Position numbers and translations under genes: made by a program. Below the pieces are notes generated by a model, which was not told the origin of the DNA, did not search any database, and was given only the letters and a program-made list of their open reading frames with translations. This document shows positions 25,137 to 33,897 of a DNA stretch of 64,000 bases, one piece after another. Within the stretch, counting starts at the first letter, position 1. Every line of letters begins with the position of its first letter. The DNA is from Anaeromyxobacter soli (lineage in GTDB: Bacteria > Myxococcota > Myxococcia > Myxococcales > Anaeromyxobacteraceae). The stretch lies in contig NZ_JAKZLF010000001.1 of NCBI RefSeq assembly GCF_022808855.1, forward strand, positions 308,597-372,596, in the 5' to 3' direction.

Positions 25137-26507
25137 GTGCGCCTCACCTCGCGCCTCCCCGCGCTCGCCGCGGCCCTCGCGCTCCCGCAGCTCGCGCTCG
25201 CCACGAGCATCGTGCGCGGGCCCTTCCTGCAGCAGACCACGCCCACGTCCACGATCGTGGTCGTCTCGACCGACGCGGCGGCGCACGTCGAGGCGGTCGC
25301 GGACCTCCCCGGCGGCGGCACCGCCCAGGCGAAGAGCGACGGCACGCACCACCTGCTGCGCCTCTCCGGCCTCCCGGCCGCGGCGACCATCCCGTTCCAC
25401 GTGACGCTGGACGGCGCACCCGCCGGCGACGGCTCCGTGCGGACGCCCGCCGTGCCCGGCACCGAGGCCGCGCGCCACGCGGTGATCGGGGCGACCGCGG
25501 ACACCGGCTCGGCCGGCCCGAACGCGCGCGCGAACGTCGCGCGCATGGAGCTGCGCGGCGTCGAGGCGGTGCTCACCATGGGTGACAACTCGTACCCCGA
25601 CGGTGCGGCCGGCGAGTGGGACACGACGTTCTTCGGCGTGTGGAAGGACCTGATGCGGTCCGCGACGATGTGGACGGGCGTCGGCGACCACGAGTACCGG
25701 ACGCCGTTCGCGCAGCCGTACCTCGACGCGGTCGAGCTGCCGCAGGGACCGCAGGGCGAGCGCTACTACTCGTTCGACTGGGGCGACCTCCACGTCGCCG
25801 CGCTCGACACGAACTGCATCGTCCCGATGGACGCGAGCCAGATGGGCTGCGACACGGCGACGATGGTCGCCTGGCTCGAGGCGGACCTCGCGGCGTCGAA
25901 GGCGCCCTGGAAGCTCGTCACGATGCATCGGCCCGCGCTCGCCACGGGTAAGTACGGCGTCTTTCCGGAGATCCCGCGGGCGCTCCTCGGCCCGTTCGAG
26001 AAGTACGGGGTGGACCTCGTCCTCCAGGCCCATAACCACCTCTACGAGCGCACCTGGCCGGCGCGGCAGGGTGCGGTCGTGAAGAAGGACTACGACCACC
26101 CGGGCGCCCCCGTGTACCTGACCGCCGGCGGCGGCAGCGACTACCTGTACGAGTCCGTCCTCCCGGCGGCGGAGTGGACCGCGTTCCGCGCGACCGAGTA
26201 CCAGCACCTCATCCTCACGCTCGACGGCGGGACGCTCCTCGTGGAGTCGGTCCGGCCGGACGGCTCGCTCCTCGACAAGTTCCAGATCGTGAAGGACGTC
26301 CCGCCGCCGAGCGCCGACCCGCTCACGCCGCCGGCTCCCGGCGACACGACGACGCCGCCCCCCGTCCCGGAGCAGTCGGTCGCCGGCCCCAAGGGAGCGG
26401 GCGGAGGCGGCGGCTGCGGCTCGGGCCCCGGCGGCGCGCTCGCCCTCGGGATCGTCGGCGCGGTGCTCGCGTGGACGCGCCGGGGCGCCCGCGCCCGCCG
26501 GCCGTGA
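25137..26507 (+). CDS. secreted metallophosphoesterase with MYXO-CTERM-like tail
   Basis: This 456-residue purple-acid-phosphatase-like enzyme acts outside the cytoplasm. The GTG at 25137, preceded by GGAAGGAG, gives an ideal Sec signal (MRLTSRLPALAAALALPQLALA). Metal motifs are D122 in TADTGS, D150/N151 in TMGDNSYPDG, H185 in GVGDHEY (where the usual GNHE has Asp in place of Asn), and MHRPA and QAHNHLYER further on. After a Pro/Thr linker the protein ends in a Gly-rich stretch with a Cys (GGGGGCGSG), a hydrophobic helix and an Arg cluster. This resembles the MYXO-CTERM sorting signal of Myxococcota and suggests processing and surface anchoring. A strong hairpin follows the gene. Confidence 0.9.
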   Translation: MRLTSRLPALAAALALPQLALATSIVRGPFLQQTTPTSTIVVVSTDAAAHVEAVADLPGGGTAQAKSDGTHHLLRLSGLPAAATIPFHVTLDGAPAGDGSVRTPAVPGTEAARHAVIGATADTGSAGPNARANVARMELRGVEAVLTMGDNSYPDGAAGEWDTTFFGVWKDLMRSATMWTGVGDHEYRTPFAQPYLDAVELPQGPQGERYYSFDWGDLHVAALDTNCIVPMDASQMGCDTATMVAWLEADLAASKAPWKLVTMHRPALATGKYGVFPEIPRALLGPFEKYGVDLVLQAHNHLYERTWPARQGAVVKKDYDHPGAPVYLTAGGGSDYLYESVLPAAEWTAFRATEYQHLILTLDGGTLLVESVRPDGSLLDKFQIVKDVPPPSADPLTPPAPGDTTTPPPVPEQSVAGPKGAGGGGGCGSGPGGALALGIVGAVLAWTRRGARARRP

Positions 26508-26516
26508 GCGGGCGCT

Positions 26517-26536
26517 CCCGGCGCGACATCGCCGGG
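26517..26536 (+). terminator. stem-loop after the MYXO-CTERM phosphoesterase gene
   Basis: CCCGGCG and CGCCGGG form a perfect 7-base-pair stem with a 6-base loop ten bases after the stop. The following bases include TTCC, not a T-run. Confidence 0.5.
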
Positions 26537-26561
26537 CCGTTCCGCTAATCTGCCGCGCCTC

Positions 26562-27173
26562 ATGGACACCGTCCTCCCGGCGGAGAGCCACAGCGCGTTC
26601 GACGACGCCCAGGCCATCCTGACCGCCTCGGCGCTCGTCGCGCTCGGCTACGGCTTCCTCGCGCAGGCGAAGCTCCTGACGGGCGGCACCGCCGGCGTCG
26701 CCCTCCTGCTCGCCCGGGTGACGCCCTTCTCCTTCGGCCAGCTCTTCGTCGCGCTCAACCTGCCGTTCTTCTGGCTCGGCGTCCGGCGGATGGGGTGGCG
26801 GTTCACGGTGAAGACGTTCGTCGCGATCGCGCTGGTGTCCCTCGCGTCCGATCACCTGCCGGCGGTGCTCCACCTCGACCGGCTGCACCCGCTCTACGGC
26901 GCCGTGATGGGCGGGGTCCTCGTGGGCGTGGGGCTCCTCGTGCTCTTCCGCCACCACGCCTGCCTCGGCGGGCTCAACATCCTCTCCATCCACCTGCAGG
27001 AGCGGCACGGCGTCCGCGCGGGCGCGTTCCAGATGGTCGTCGACGCCCTGGTCGTGCTCGCGTCGCTGTTCGTCGCGCCGCTCTCCACGATCGCCCTGTC
27101 GGTCGTCGGCGCGGTCGCGCTCAACCTGGTCCTGGCCGTGAACCACCGGCCGGGCCGCTACCTCGGGACCTGA
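26562..27173 (+). CDS. YitT/DUF161-type membrane protein
   Basis: This 203-residue inner-membrane protein has five hydrophobic segments and the YitT-family features LGYGFLAQAKLLTGGTAGVALLL and GGLNILSIHLQERHGVRAG. The family is widespread and poorly characterised; some members affect metabolite uptake or growth in the presence of particular compounds. No C-terminal cytoplasmic DUF2179 domain is present, so this is the short version. It stands alone, downstream of the phosphoesterase terminator. Confidence 0.85.
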   Translation: MDTVLPAESHSAFDDAQAILTASALVALGYGFLAQAKLLTGGTAGVALLLARVTPFSFGQLFVALNLPFFWLGVRRMGWRFTVKTFVAIALVSLASDHLPAVLHLDRLHPLYGAVMGGVLVGVGLLVLFRHHACLGGLNILSIHLQERHGVRAGAFQMVVDALVVLASLFVAPLSTIALSVVGAVALNLVLAVNHRPGRYLGT

Positions 27174-27505
27174 CCCCGGCCCGAGGCGGCTCGCAGGGCG
27201 GGCCGTACCTCGTGCAGTTCCTCACCCCGGCAGACGGCCGAGCTCCGGCGCGCGCTGGAGCGCCGCGGCTGGCGGCCGGGCGTCGGGCCGGACGGTAAGC
27301 CGGTCTCTGCGTCCGCGGAGCTCGCGATCGGGCAGCCCCCCGGGCGCTAGAAGGCCGGGTCGGAGCCGCCATGCGCGAGCGGCGTGTCCCGCCCGCTCGG
27401 ACATTTCGAGCGAACCCGAACGACCGCCGCCGGCCGTTGAATGCGACAAGGTCTCGGAGCACCGTCTCTTCCCCGGCCGCGTCGGCCGGATGGGAGGACA
27501 TCGCG
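27174..27505 (+). other. 332-base region with possible coding remnant
   Basis: No intact gene is evident. The frame of the upstream YitT gene continues for 58 sense codons after its TGA, to a TAG at 27348-27350, and ends in a segment (QTAELRRALERRGWRP followed by GPDGKPVS) that looks like real protein. A second frame just before it reads YLVQFLTPA. One base of frameshift would join the two into a short conserved-looking peptide. This may be a decayed small gene or chance. The 3' end holds the cupin ribosome site GGGAGGACA. Confidence 0.35.
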
Positions 27506-27916
27506 ATGGCGCGCATCTCGATCAAGCGGTTCTCGTCGCCGGACGAGACCCGTCCGTTCAAGGGCAACGGGCACGCGGAGATCCTGAAGTTCGGCGACGG
27601 GGTGGTGGGAAGGGGCGTGTTCGAGCCGGGCTGGCGCTGGTCGACGCACGTGAAGCCGCTCGCGGGCACCCGGAGCTGCCAGGCCGCGCACTCCGGCTAC
27701 GTCGTCTCGGGCCGGATGCACCTCGTGATGGACGACGGCGAGGAGGCGGAGATCGGGGCCGGCGACTACGCCGTCATCCCGCCCGGCCACGACGCCTGGA
27801 CGGTCGGCGACGAGGCGTGCGTCATCATCGACTTCGCCGGCATGGAGCACTACGCGGAAGGCCGGACCACCCGAGCCCAGCCCGGCGCGGAGTCCCAGGC
27901 CCCCGCCCATCACTGA
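27506..27916 (+). CDS. single-domain cupin protein
   Basis: This 136-residue beta-barrel cupin has the first motif around HVKPLAGTRSCQAAHSGYVVSG and the second at GDYAVIPPGHDAWTVGDE. The metal-binding His positions are only partly kept in motif 1 (a His near 52 and 66) and the second motif has one His. It may be an enzyme or simply a metal- or ligand-binding protein. GGGAGGACATCGCG precedes the ATG; an upstream in-frame start would overlap a region without coding bias. It converges on the SRPBCC gene with a strong terminator hairpin between them. Confidence 0.85.
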   Translation: MARISIKRFSSPDETRPFKGNGHAEILKFGDGVVGRGVFEPGWRWSTHVKPLAGTRSCQAAHSGYVVSGRMHLVMDDGEEAEIGAGDYAVIPPGHDAWTVGDEACVIIDFAGMEHYAEGRTTRAQPGAESQAPAHH

Positions 27917-27932
27917 GCGCTCCCGCTGGGGC

Positions 27933-27956
27933 GAGGCGCCGGGAGGCCGGCGCCTC
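27933..27956. terminator. 10-base-pair stem-loop between convergent genes
   Basis: GAGGCGCCGG, loop GAGG and CCGGCGCCTC form a perfect hairpin in the 52-base gap between the cupin gene and the SRPBCC gene. It can serve both directions. Confidence 0.6.
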
Positions 27957-27968
27957 CGCTCGAGCGCG

Positions 27969-28472
27969 CTAGGCGTGCGGCAACGTCGGCGGCGGCTGCC
28001 TCGAGGGCGGAGCCATCTCTGGCGCCCTCGGGGACGCCCCCGCGGACTCGAGCCGCTCCTTCAGGTTCTCGAGCAGCGTCTCGGCCTCGCGCTCGTTGGA
28101 ATGGCGGAGGAACAGCTCCGCGACGTGCCCGAGCAGCGGCAGCGGGAGCTCGTACTGGATCTTCAGGACCACCTCCGTCCCGGCGTCGCGCTGCTCGAGG
28201 GTCCAGGTGAACGTGCTCGGGATCCCCTTCTCGTTCTTCGTCACGAAGCGGCGGGGCCGCACCGCCTCGACGGTCTCCGACCGTCCGTGAAAGCGCAGGC
28301 CAGCCATCTTGTAGGTCCAGTCCCAGTCCGCCCCGCCGCCCTCCTTGAGCTGGACGTTCGTGACCTCGACCAGGCTCGGCCAGATCTCGAGCAGGTTCCT
28401 CGGATCGTGCAGGTAGTCGAACACCCGCGCTGCCTCCACCTCGACGAGGATCTTCTTCTCGATCCTTTCCAT
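27969..28472 (-). CDS. SRPBCC-family (START-like) protein
   Basis: This 167-residue protein begins MERIEKKILVEVEAARVFDYLHDP, the standard N-terminus of SRPBCC/polyketide-cyclase-like proteins, and has a helix-grip fold with a hydrophobic ligand cavity. It probably binds a lipid or other hydrophobic metabolite. A C-terminal tail from about residue 145 is Pro/Ala-rich and probably disordered. The protein lacks a signal peptide. Nothing in the surroundings identifies the ligand. Confidence 0.85.
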   Translation of the reverse strand: MERIEKKILVEVEAARVFDYLHDPRNLLEIWPSLVEVTNVQLKEGGGADWDWTYKMAGLRFHGRSETVEAVRPRRFVTKNEKGIPSTFTWTLEQRDAGTEVVLKIQYELPLPLLGHVAELFLRHSNEREAETLLENLKERLESAGASPRAPEMAPPSRQPPPTLPHA

Positions 28473-28615
28473 GACACACCCCCACCCAACCCGACTTCGG
28501 TCCGGGCGGAGAACGTAGCCACTCCACCCCCCGCTGCTCGCCTTCTCGGCGGGAGCAATCGCGGGTACGGGCGCGCGGGGGAGGCGGCGGCGCGTGAATC
28601 GCGCGCGCGGCCGCA

Positions 28616-29872
28616 TCAGCGCTCCGCAGACCGCGCGCTCCCTGCGCGCTCCTCGTCCGGCACCACGTTGCGGAAGCTGCGCCACAGCGCGAGGTCGTAG
28701 AGGATCTTGAGGCCGCCCGACAGGAAGAACGGAACGGACGAGAGCGCCGCGATCGCGTAGAGCGGTCCGGCGGCGAGCGGCGCGAGGGCCGCGCCGACCG
28801 TCCGGGCGATGCCGGTCACCCCGGCCGCCGCCGAGCGCTCGTCGGGGTCGACGACCGCCATCGTGTAGGACTGGCGCGTCGGCACGTCCATCTGCGAGAT
28901 GGAGAACCGCACGAGGAGCACCGTGATCGCGAGCGGCAGCGTCGGCATGAGCGGGACGAGCACGAGGAGCACGTTCGAGGGCAGGTGCGTCGCCACCATC
29001 GTGTTCACGAGCCCCACGCGGCGGGCGATCCACGCGGCCGACAGCGCCGAGATCCCGGCGAGCACGTTCGCGCCGAAGAAGATCGCGCCGAGCCTCGCCG
29101 GCCCCACGCCGAAGCGCGCGTGGAACCACCAGGCGACGAAGCTCTGCACCACGAGCCCGCCGGCGAAGGCGTCGACGGAGAACAGCGCGGAGAGGCGGAG
29201 GATCGTGCCCCGCGAGCGGTGCAGGCCGAGGCGCGAGCGGCGGGAGGCGGCCGGCGCCGAGGGCGCCTCCACCGCGGGCGACAGCCGCGTGAACACCGCC
29301 GCGAGCGCGAGCCCCGCCGCGCCGTAGCCCGCCATCACGGCGCGGTAGCTCGCGAGCGGCGCGACGCCGCGCGACTGGAGCGCGCCGGCGAGGCCGCCGC
29401 CGGCGAGCGCGCCGAGGGCCGTCGCCGCGGATCCCGCGAGCTGGTACCAGGCGAACGCGGCGGTCCGCCGCTCCGCGGGGAGCTCCTGCGAGAGCGCCGC
29501 CTGCTCGACGGCGAGGAACGGGCCGACCTCGTTCCCCGAGGGGCTGATCACCCCGACGGTGGCCGCGAGGAGGAGGAGCGCGAACGAGGTCGTGGCGGCG
29601 AAGGCGGCGCCCGCGAGCGCCATGAGGGCCGCGCCGGCGAGGAGCATGCGCCTCCGCCCCCAGCGGTCGGCGTGGGTGGTGATCACGAGCGAGAGCGCGG
29701 TGTCGCCGAGGAGCGTGAGCGTGAGGAGCGCCCCGATCCGCCGCTCGCCGTAGCCCGCCGCGGAGAGGTGGAGCACGAGCACCACCGAGACGAGCCCGTA
29801 CGCGAAGAGCCTCAGGGCACGCGACGCGAAGAGGACCGGGACGTCGCGGAGGGGCGCGGGCCCGGGCGTCAT
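28616..29872 (-). CDS. major facilitator superfamily transporter
   Basis: This 418-residue inner-membrane protein has about 12 hydrophobic segments. The MFS loop 2-3 motif ADRWGRRRML and a second-half equivalent support the family. It is probably a drug or metabolite exporter of the 12-TM type; the substrate is unknown. Its ATG overlaps the DUF3037 stop by 4 bases (ATGA), so it is the last gene of a three-gene overlapping unit with DUF3037 and the HipA-like kinase. An upstream in-frame extension to about 29944 would be Pro/Ala-rich and is not credible. Confidence 0.9.
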   Translation of the reverse strand: MTPGPAPLRDVPVLFASRALRLFAYGLVSVVLVLHLSAAGYGERRIGALLTLTLLGDTALSLVITTHADRWGRRRMLLAGAALMALAGAAFAATTSFALLLLAATVGVISPSGNEVGPFLAVEQAALSQELPAERRTAAFAWYQLAGSAATALGALAGGGLAGALQSRGVAPLASYRAVMAGYGAAGLALAAVFTRLSPAVEAPSAPAASRRSRLGLHRSRGTILRLSALFSVDAFAGGLVVQSFVAWWFHARFGVGPARLGAIFFGANVLAGISALSAAWIARRVGLVNTMVATHLPSNVLLVLVPLMPTLPLAITVLLVRFSISQMDVPTRQSYTMAVVDPDERSAAAGVTGIARTVGAALAPLAAGPLYAIAALSSVPFFLSGGLKILYDLALWRSFRNVVPDEERAGSARSAER

Positions 29873-30273
29873 GGCGCAGGGGCCCGGGGCTGCCGCACCA
29901 TGCGCTCGAGGAGCTTCTCGAGCGCCCGCGCCGGGTCCTCGCACACGCCGGAGTGCACCGGCCCGACCTGGATGACGGTGCTGCGCGGCGCGACGAGCCA
30001 GTGGAAGCGCTCCCGGAGCGAGAGCCGGCCGATGGGCCCGCTCCCCTCCCCGCCCGCCGCGACGCGCGAGAGCGCGGCGAGGTGCTCCTCGACGAGCGGC
30101 AGGTCCACCCCGGGGAAGAGCGCGCGGAGGCGCTCCCGATCGAGCTCCACGCGCGCGGCCAGGAAGTCCCGCTCGAGGCAGAAGAGGATGACGCCCGCGT
30201 TCAGGAACTCCTCGCGCTCGACGCGCGGGACGACGCGGACGACGGCGTAGTCAAACGAGCAGTGCGCGGGCAC
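29869..30273 (-). CDS. DUF3037 family protein
   Basis: This 134-residue protein fits DUF3037: FDYAVVRVVPRVEREEFLNAGVILFC at the N-terminus matches the usual VRYVPDxxRGExxNxGVxL pattern. The rest is helical with FHWLVAPRSTVIQVGPVHSG. Its GTG start lies 23 bases inside the 3' end of the HipA-like gene. DUF3037 genes are commonly found next to HipA-like kinases, which fits this arrangement. The role, possibly as a partner or antidote of the kinase, is not established. The stop overlaps the MFS start. Confidence 0.83.
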   Translation of the reverse strand: MPAHCSFDYAVVRVVPRVEREEFLNAGVILFCLERDFLAARVELDRERLRALFPGVDLPLVEEHLAALSRVAAGGEGSGPIGRLSLRERFHWLVAPRSTVIQVGPVHSGVCEDPARALEKLLERMVRQPRAPAP

Positions 30274-31030
30274 GTTCGGCCTCCTCCACGAAGAGCGGCG
30301 CCGCCGCGAGGCGGCGCTCGAGGAGCCGCACGTACGCCGCGCGGTGCTCCGCGACCGAGGCGAAGCGCGGCTCGCCCTCGAGCCACGCGTCCGGCACCTC
30401 GCCCACCGCGCGCGCGACGGCCCCGCCCTCGAGCCGCGCGGCGAGGCGCGCGCCGGCGGCGGGGAGCTCGGCCGCCCACTGCAGGAGCACGTGGTCCTTC
30501 ACCGCGCGAAACGGGGTGAGCGCGGGGTCCGGCGCGTCCGGCCAGGCGTGGTGGAAGTAGAGGGACGCGCCGTGGTCGATGAGCCAGAGCCGCCGGTGCC
30601 AGCAGAGCAGGTTCGAGTTCCGCGCCGTGCGGTCGACGTTCGTCACGAGCGCGTCGAAGAACACGATCTCCGAGGCCTCCGCGGCGGAGGGCGGCGGCCC
30701 GGCCACCGGATCGAAGGTGGCGCTGCCCGGCAGGTAGTCGAGGCCGACGTTCGCCCCGACGCTCGCCTTGAGGAGATCGCGGATCTCCCCGTCCGGCTCG
30801 TTGCGCCCGAGCTCCGCGCCGACCTCGAGCCGGACGAGCTCGGGGACCGGCAGGCCCGCCGCGCGGGCGAGCTCGCCGGCGATCACCTCCGCGACGAGCG
30901 CCTTCGGCCCCTGCCCCGCGCCCCGGAACTTCGCGACGTACAGGCCGTCGTCGTCGCCCTCGACGATGGCCGGCAGCGAGCCGCCCTCGCGCAGCGCGGT
31001 GACGTAGCGGGTCGCGGTGACGGTCCTCAT
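30251..31030 (-). CDS. HipA-like kinase-fold protein
   Basis: This 259-residue protein resembles the HipA-like PI3/4-kinase fold in shortened form. A possible ATP Lys is K34 in YVAKF. The catalytic loop appears as VTNVDRTARNSNLL, with D133 and N138/N140, and D152 in LIDHGAS is in the place of the DFG Asp. Full-length HipA toxins have about 440 residues and phosphorylate glutamyl-tRNA synthetase; this short form has no HipB-type DNA-binding antitoxin beside it. It is the first of an overlapping three-gene unit with DUF3037 and an MFS protein. Confidence 0.82.
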   Translation of the reverse strand: MRTVTATRYVTALREGGSLPAIVEGDDDGLYVAKFRGAGQGPKALVAEVIAGELARAAGLPVPELVRLEVGAELGRNEPDGEIRDLLKASVGANVGLDYLPGSATFDPVAGPPPSAAEASEIVFFDALVTNVDRTARNSNLLCWHRRLWLIDHGASLYFHHAWPDAPDPALTPFRAVKDHVLLQWAAELPAAGARLAARLEGGAVARAVGEVPDAWLEGEPRFASVAEHRAAYVRLLERRLAAAPLFVEEAERARALLV

Positions 31031-31147
31031 CCGGACAGGTTACCGCGCCGGCGACGCGCCCGCGATCACGCCGCGCCCGCGGCCTCCGGGCAGGACTCCC
31101 GCGCCGCGGGCGGCTCGCGCGGGGCGGCCGCGGGGCCCGCGCCTCGA

Positions 31148-32785
31148 CTAGCGCGCCGCCCCGAGGTGCCGGAGCCCCGGCCCCTCGCGGCCGGTGCGCG
31201 CCACGTACTCCCCGTAGCCGCCGCCGTAGGCGATCGGGCCCTCGGCCGTGAGCTCCAGGACGCGGTTCGTGAGCGCGGAGAGGAAGCGCCGGTCGTGGGA
31301 CACGAGCAGCATCGTCCCCTCGTACCCCGCGAGCGCCCGCACCAGCATCTCCTTGGTCGAGACGTCGAGGTGGTTCGTGGGCTCGTCGAGCACGAGGAAG
31401 TTCGGCGGATCGTAGAGGAGCTTCGCGAGGACGAGCCGCGCCTTCTCGCCGCCGGAGAGCACCTTGCAGCGCTTCTCGATCTCGTCGCCGGAGAAGCCGA
31501 AGCAGCCCGCGAGCGTGCGCAGGGAGCCTATCGAGGCGCGCGGGAAGGCGTCCTGGAGCGTCTCCCAGACCGTCCGGTGGGGGGCGAGCAGCTCCATCGC
31601 GTGCTGGGCGAAGTAGCCCATCTTCACGCTCCCGCCCACCGCGACGGTGCCCGCGTCCGGCGCCGTCTCGCCGGCGACCATCTTGAGCAGGGTCGACTTG
31701 CCCGCGCCGTTCGCGCCGAGCACGCACCAGCGCTCGCCGCGGCGCACGAGGAAGTCGAGGCCGCCGTGGACGACGCGCGCCCCGTACCGCTTGACGACCC
31801 CGGCGAGCTTCGCCACGTCCTCGCCGGAGCGGGGCGCGGCGCGGAACTCGAAGTCGACGGTCTTGCGGACGCGCGGCGGCTCGACCTTCTCGATCTTGTC
31901 GAGCTTCTTCACGCGCGACTGCACCTGCGCCGCGTGGGACGCCCGCGCCTTGAACCGCTCGATGAACGCGAGCTCCTTCTTGAGCATCGCCTGCTGGCGG
32001 TCGAACTGCGCCTGCTGGTGCGCGTCCGCGATGGCGCGCTCGCGCTCGTAGAGGTCGTAGTTGCCGGAGTACGTGGTGAGCTCGCCGCCGTCGATCTCGA
32101 CGATCTTGGAGACGACCCGGTTCATGAACTCCCGATCGTGGGAGGTCATGAGGATCGCGCCGTCGTAGGCCTGGAGGAACTCCTCGAGCCAGATGATCGA
32201 CTCGAGGTCGAGGTGGTTCGAGGGCTCGTCGAGGAGCATCGCGTCGGGCCGCATGAGGAGGATGCGCGCGAGGGCGACGCGCATCTTCCAGCCGCCGGAG
32301 AGCGCCCCGACGTCGCCGTCCATCATCTCCGGCGTGAAGCCGAGGCCGCCCAGGATCTCCCGCGCGCGCGCCTCGAGCGCGTAGCCGCCGAGCTCGTCGA
32401 AGCGGGCCTGCACGTTCCCGAACCGCTCGACGAGCTCCTCCAGCTCGTCGGCGCGGGCGGGATCGGCGAGGGCGTGCTCGAGCGCGTGCAGCTCGGCCGC
32501 GACCGCCGACACCGGGCCGGCGCCGTCCATCGTCTCCTCGACGGCGCTCCGCCCGGACATCTCCCCCACGTCCTGGGAGAAGTGGCCCACGGTGACGCCG
32601 CGGTCGATCGAGACGTTGCCCTCGTCCGGCTCCTCCTCGCGGGTCACGAGCCGGAACAGGGTGGACTTCCCGGCGCCGTTCGGCCCGACGAGGCCGATCT
32701 TCTCGCCGCGGTGGAGGACGGCCGACGCCTCGACGAAGAGGAGCTGCCGGCCGTGCTGCTTGGAGATGCCGTCGAAGCGGATCAC
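31148..32785 (-). CDS. ABC-F ATPase, ribosome-associated type
   Basis: This 545-residue protein contains two ABC domains and no membrane segment, so it is an ABC-F factor. Walker A motifs are GPNGAGKST (about 35-43) and GANGAGKST (about 350). Signatures are LSGGW and LSGGE, and both Walker B regions end in LLLDEPSNHLD or LVLDEPTNHLD. A charged linker (AQFDRQQAMLKKELAFIERF) joins the halves. ABC-F proteins act on the ribosomal E site to ease stalled translation or antibiotic inhibition; this form is closest to the general YbiT/Uup-like group. It starts with GTG. The C-terminal tail after the second domain is short. Confidence 0.95.
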   Translation of the reverse strand: MIRFDGISKQHGRQLLFVEASAVLHRGEKIGLVGPNGAGKSTLFRLVTREEEPDEGNVSIDRGVTVGHFSQDVGEMSGRSAVEETMDGAGPVSAVAAELHALEHALADPARADELEELVERFGNVQARFDELGGYALEARAREILGGLGFTPEMMDGDVGALSGGWKMRVALARILLMRPDAMLLDEPSNHLDLESIIWLEEFLQAYDGAILMTSHDREFMNRVVSKIVEIDGGELTTYSGNYDLYERERAIADAHQQAQFDRQQAMLKKELAFIERFKARASHAAQVQSRVKKLDKIEKVEPPRVRKTVDFEFRAAPRSGEDVAKLAGVVKRYGARVVHGGLDFLVRRGERWCVLGANGAGKSTLLKMVAGETAPDAGTVAVGGSVKMGYFAQHAMELLAPHRTVWETLQDAFPRASIGSLRTLAGCFGFSGDEIEKRCKVLSGGEKARLVLAKLLYDPPNFLVLDEPTNHLDVSTKEMLVRALAGYEGTMLLVSHDRRFLSALTNRVLELTAEGPIAYGGGYGEYVARTGREGPGLRHLGAAR

Positions 32786-32843
32786 GGGACGGGCGTTTTC
32801 GCACGCCGCGGGCCCCGCTTCAACCCGCCCGGGCGCGGGCGCG

Positions 32844-33800
32844 TCAGGAGATCCAGCCCTCCCGCACGGCGAGGAGCGTGGCGCCTCCCATGGCGAGCCA
32901 CAGGAGGACCCCGTGCGCGAGCGGGCGCGCCCCGACCTCGCGGAGCGCCTCGCGCGAGAGGTTCGCGCCGACGAGGAAGAGCGTGAGGACGAGCGCCCGC
33001 CGGGCGGCGAGCGCCAGGGCGCCCGCCACGGGGGCGGCGGCGGGGACGAACGTCGCGATCGCCGCGGCGACGACGAAGCCCGCGATGAACCCGGGGAAGG
33101 AAGCGCGGCCCGCCGCCGCCCGCCCCGCGCGCCGCTCCAGCGCCGCGAGGCCGACCGTGACGGGGAGGATCCAGAGGGCGCGCGCGAGCTTCACCGCCGT
33201 GGCCACCTCCAGCGCGCGCGGCCCGTACTGCAGGGCGGCGCCGACCACCGAGCTCGTGTCGTGGATGGCGAGCGCCGCCCAGACGCCGAAGGGCGCCTCG
33301 GCGAGCCCCGCGGCGTGCCCGAGCGGCGGCGCGACCACGAGGGCCACCGCGTTCAGGAGGAACACCGTCCCGAGCGCGACCGTGACCTCGCGGTCGTCCG
33401 CCTGGATGGCCGGCGCCGCGGCGGCGATCGCGCTGCCGCCGCAGATCGCCGTGCCGACCGTGATGAGGAGGCCGGTCTTGCCGCGCACCCGGAGCGCCCG
33501 GACCATGAGCGTGCCGAGCGCGAAGGCGGCGGCGATGGTGACCACGGTGTACCCGAAGCCGCGCGCCCCGGCCCGGGCGACGGCGCCGAGGTCCATCCCG
33601 AAGCCGAGCCCGACGACCGCGAGCGGCAGCAGCTTCTTCGAGAGGCGGTGCGTGAGCGCCTGGGCGGGGTTCCCGACCGCGAGCGCGATCGCCGCGCCCG
33701 CGAGGAGCGCGCCGGCGGACGAGGCGGCGAGGGCGGCCCACGCGGCGCCGGCGAGGAGGAGCGCGTGCCCGAGCCCCGGGCGACTCGCGTCGTCGGTCAT
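32844..33800 (-). CDS. YeiH/UPF0324-type putative membrane transporter
   Basis: This 318-residue integral membrane protein has about nine hydrophobic segments and the YeiH/UPF0324 hallmarks LLPLAVVGLGFGMDL, GTAICGGSAIAAAAPAI and WAALAIHDTSSVVGAA. The family is suggested to export sulfate or related anions but is poorly studied. It is divergent from the DUF309 gene by 97 bases. There is no sulfonate-degradation gene in view, so the substrate is uncertain. Confidence 0.93.
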   Translation of the reverse strand: MTDDASRPGLGHALLLAGAAWAALAASSAGALLAGAAIALAVGNPAQALTHRLSKKLLPLAVVGLGFGMDLGAVARAGARGFGYTVVTIAAAFALGTLMVRALRVRGKTGLLITVGTAICGGSAIAAAAPAIQADDREVTVALGTVFLLNAVALVVAPPLGHAAGLAEAPFGVWAALAIHDTSSVVGAALQYGPRALEVATAVKLARALWILPVTVGLAALERRAGRAAAGRASFPGFIAGFVVAAAIATFVPAAAPVAGALALAARRALVLTLFLVGANLSREALREVGARPLAHGVLLWLAMGGATLLAVREGWIS

Positions 33801-33897
33801 GGCGCGCAGCCATACCTCCGATCCGCACCTGGACGGGAGCGAAAAACCTCGGCGCCACCGCGTCGCGCCGCCGCGAAGCGCGCGCTAGACGAGGAGG

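Noticed and set aside
29869-31030. A complete HipAB toxin-antitoxin module.
   Set aside because: The kinase-like protein is too short for full HipA and no HipB-type helix-turn-helix gene is adjacent.
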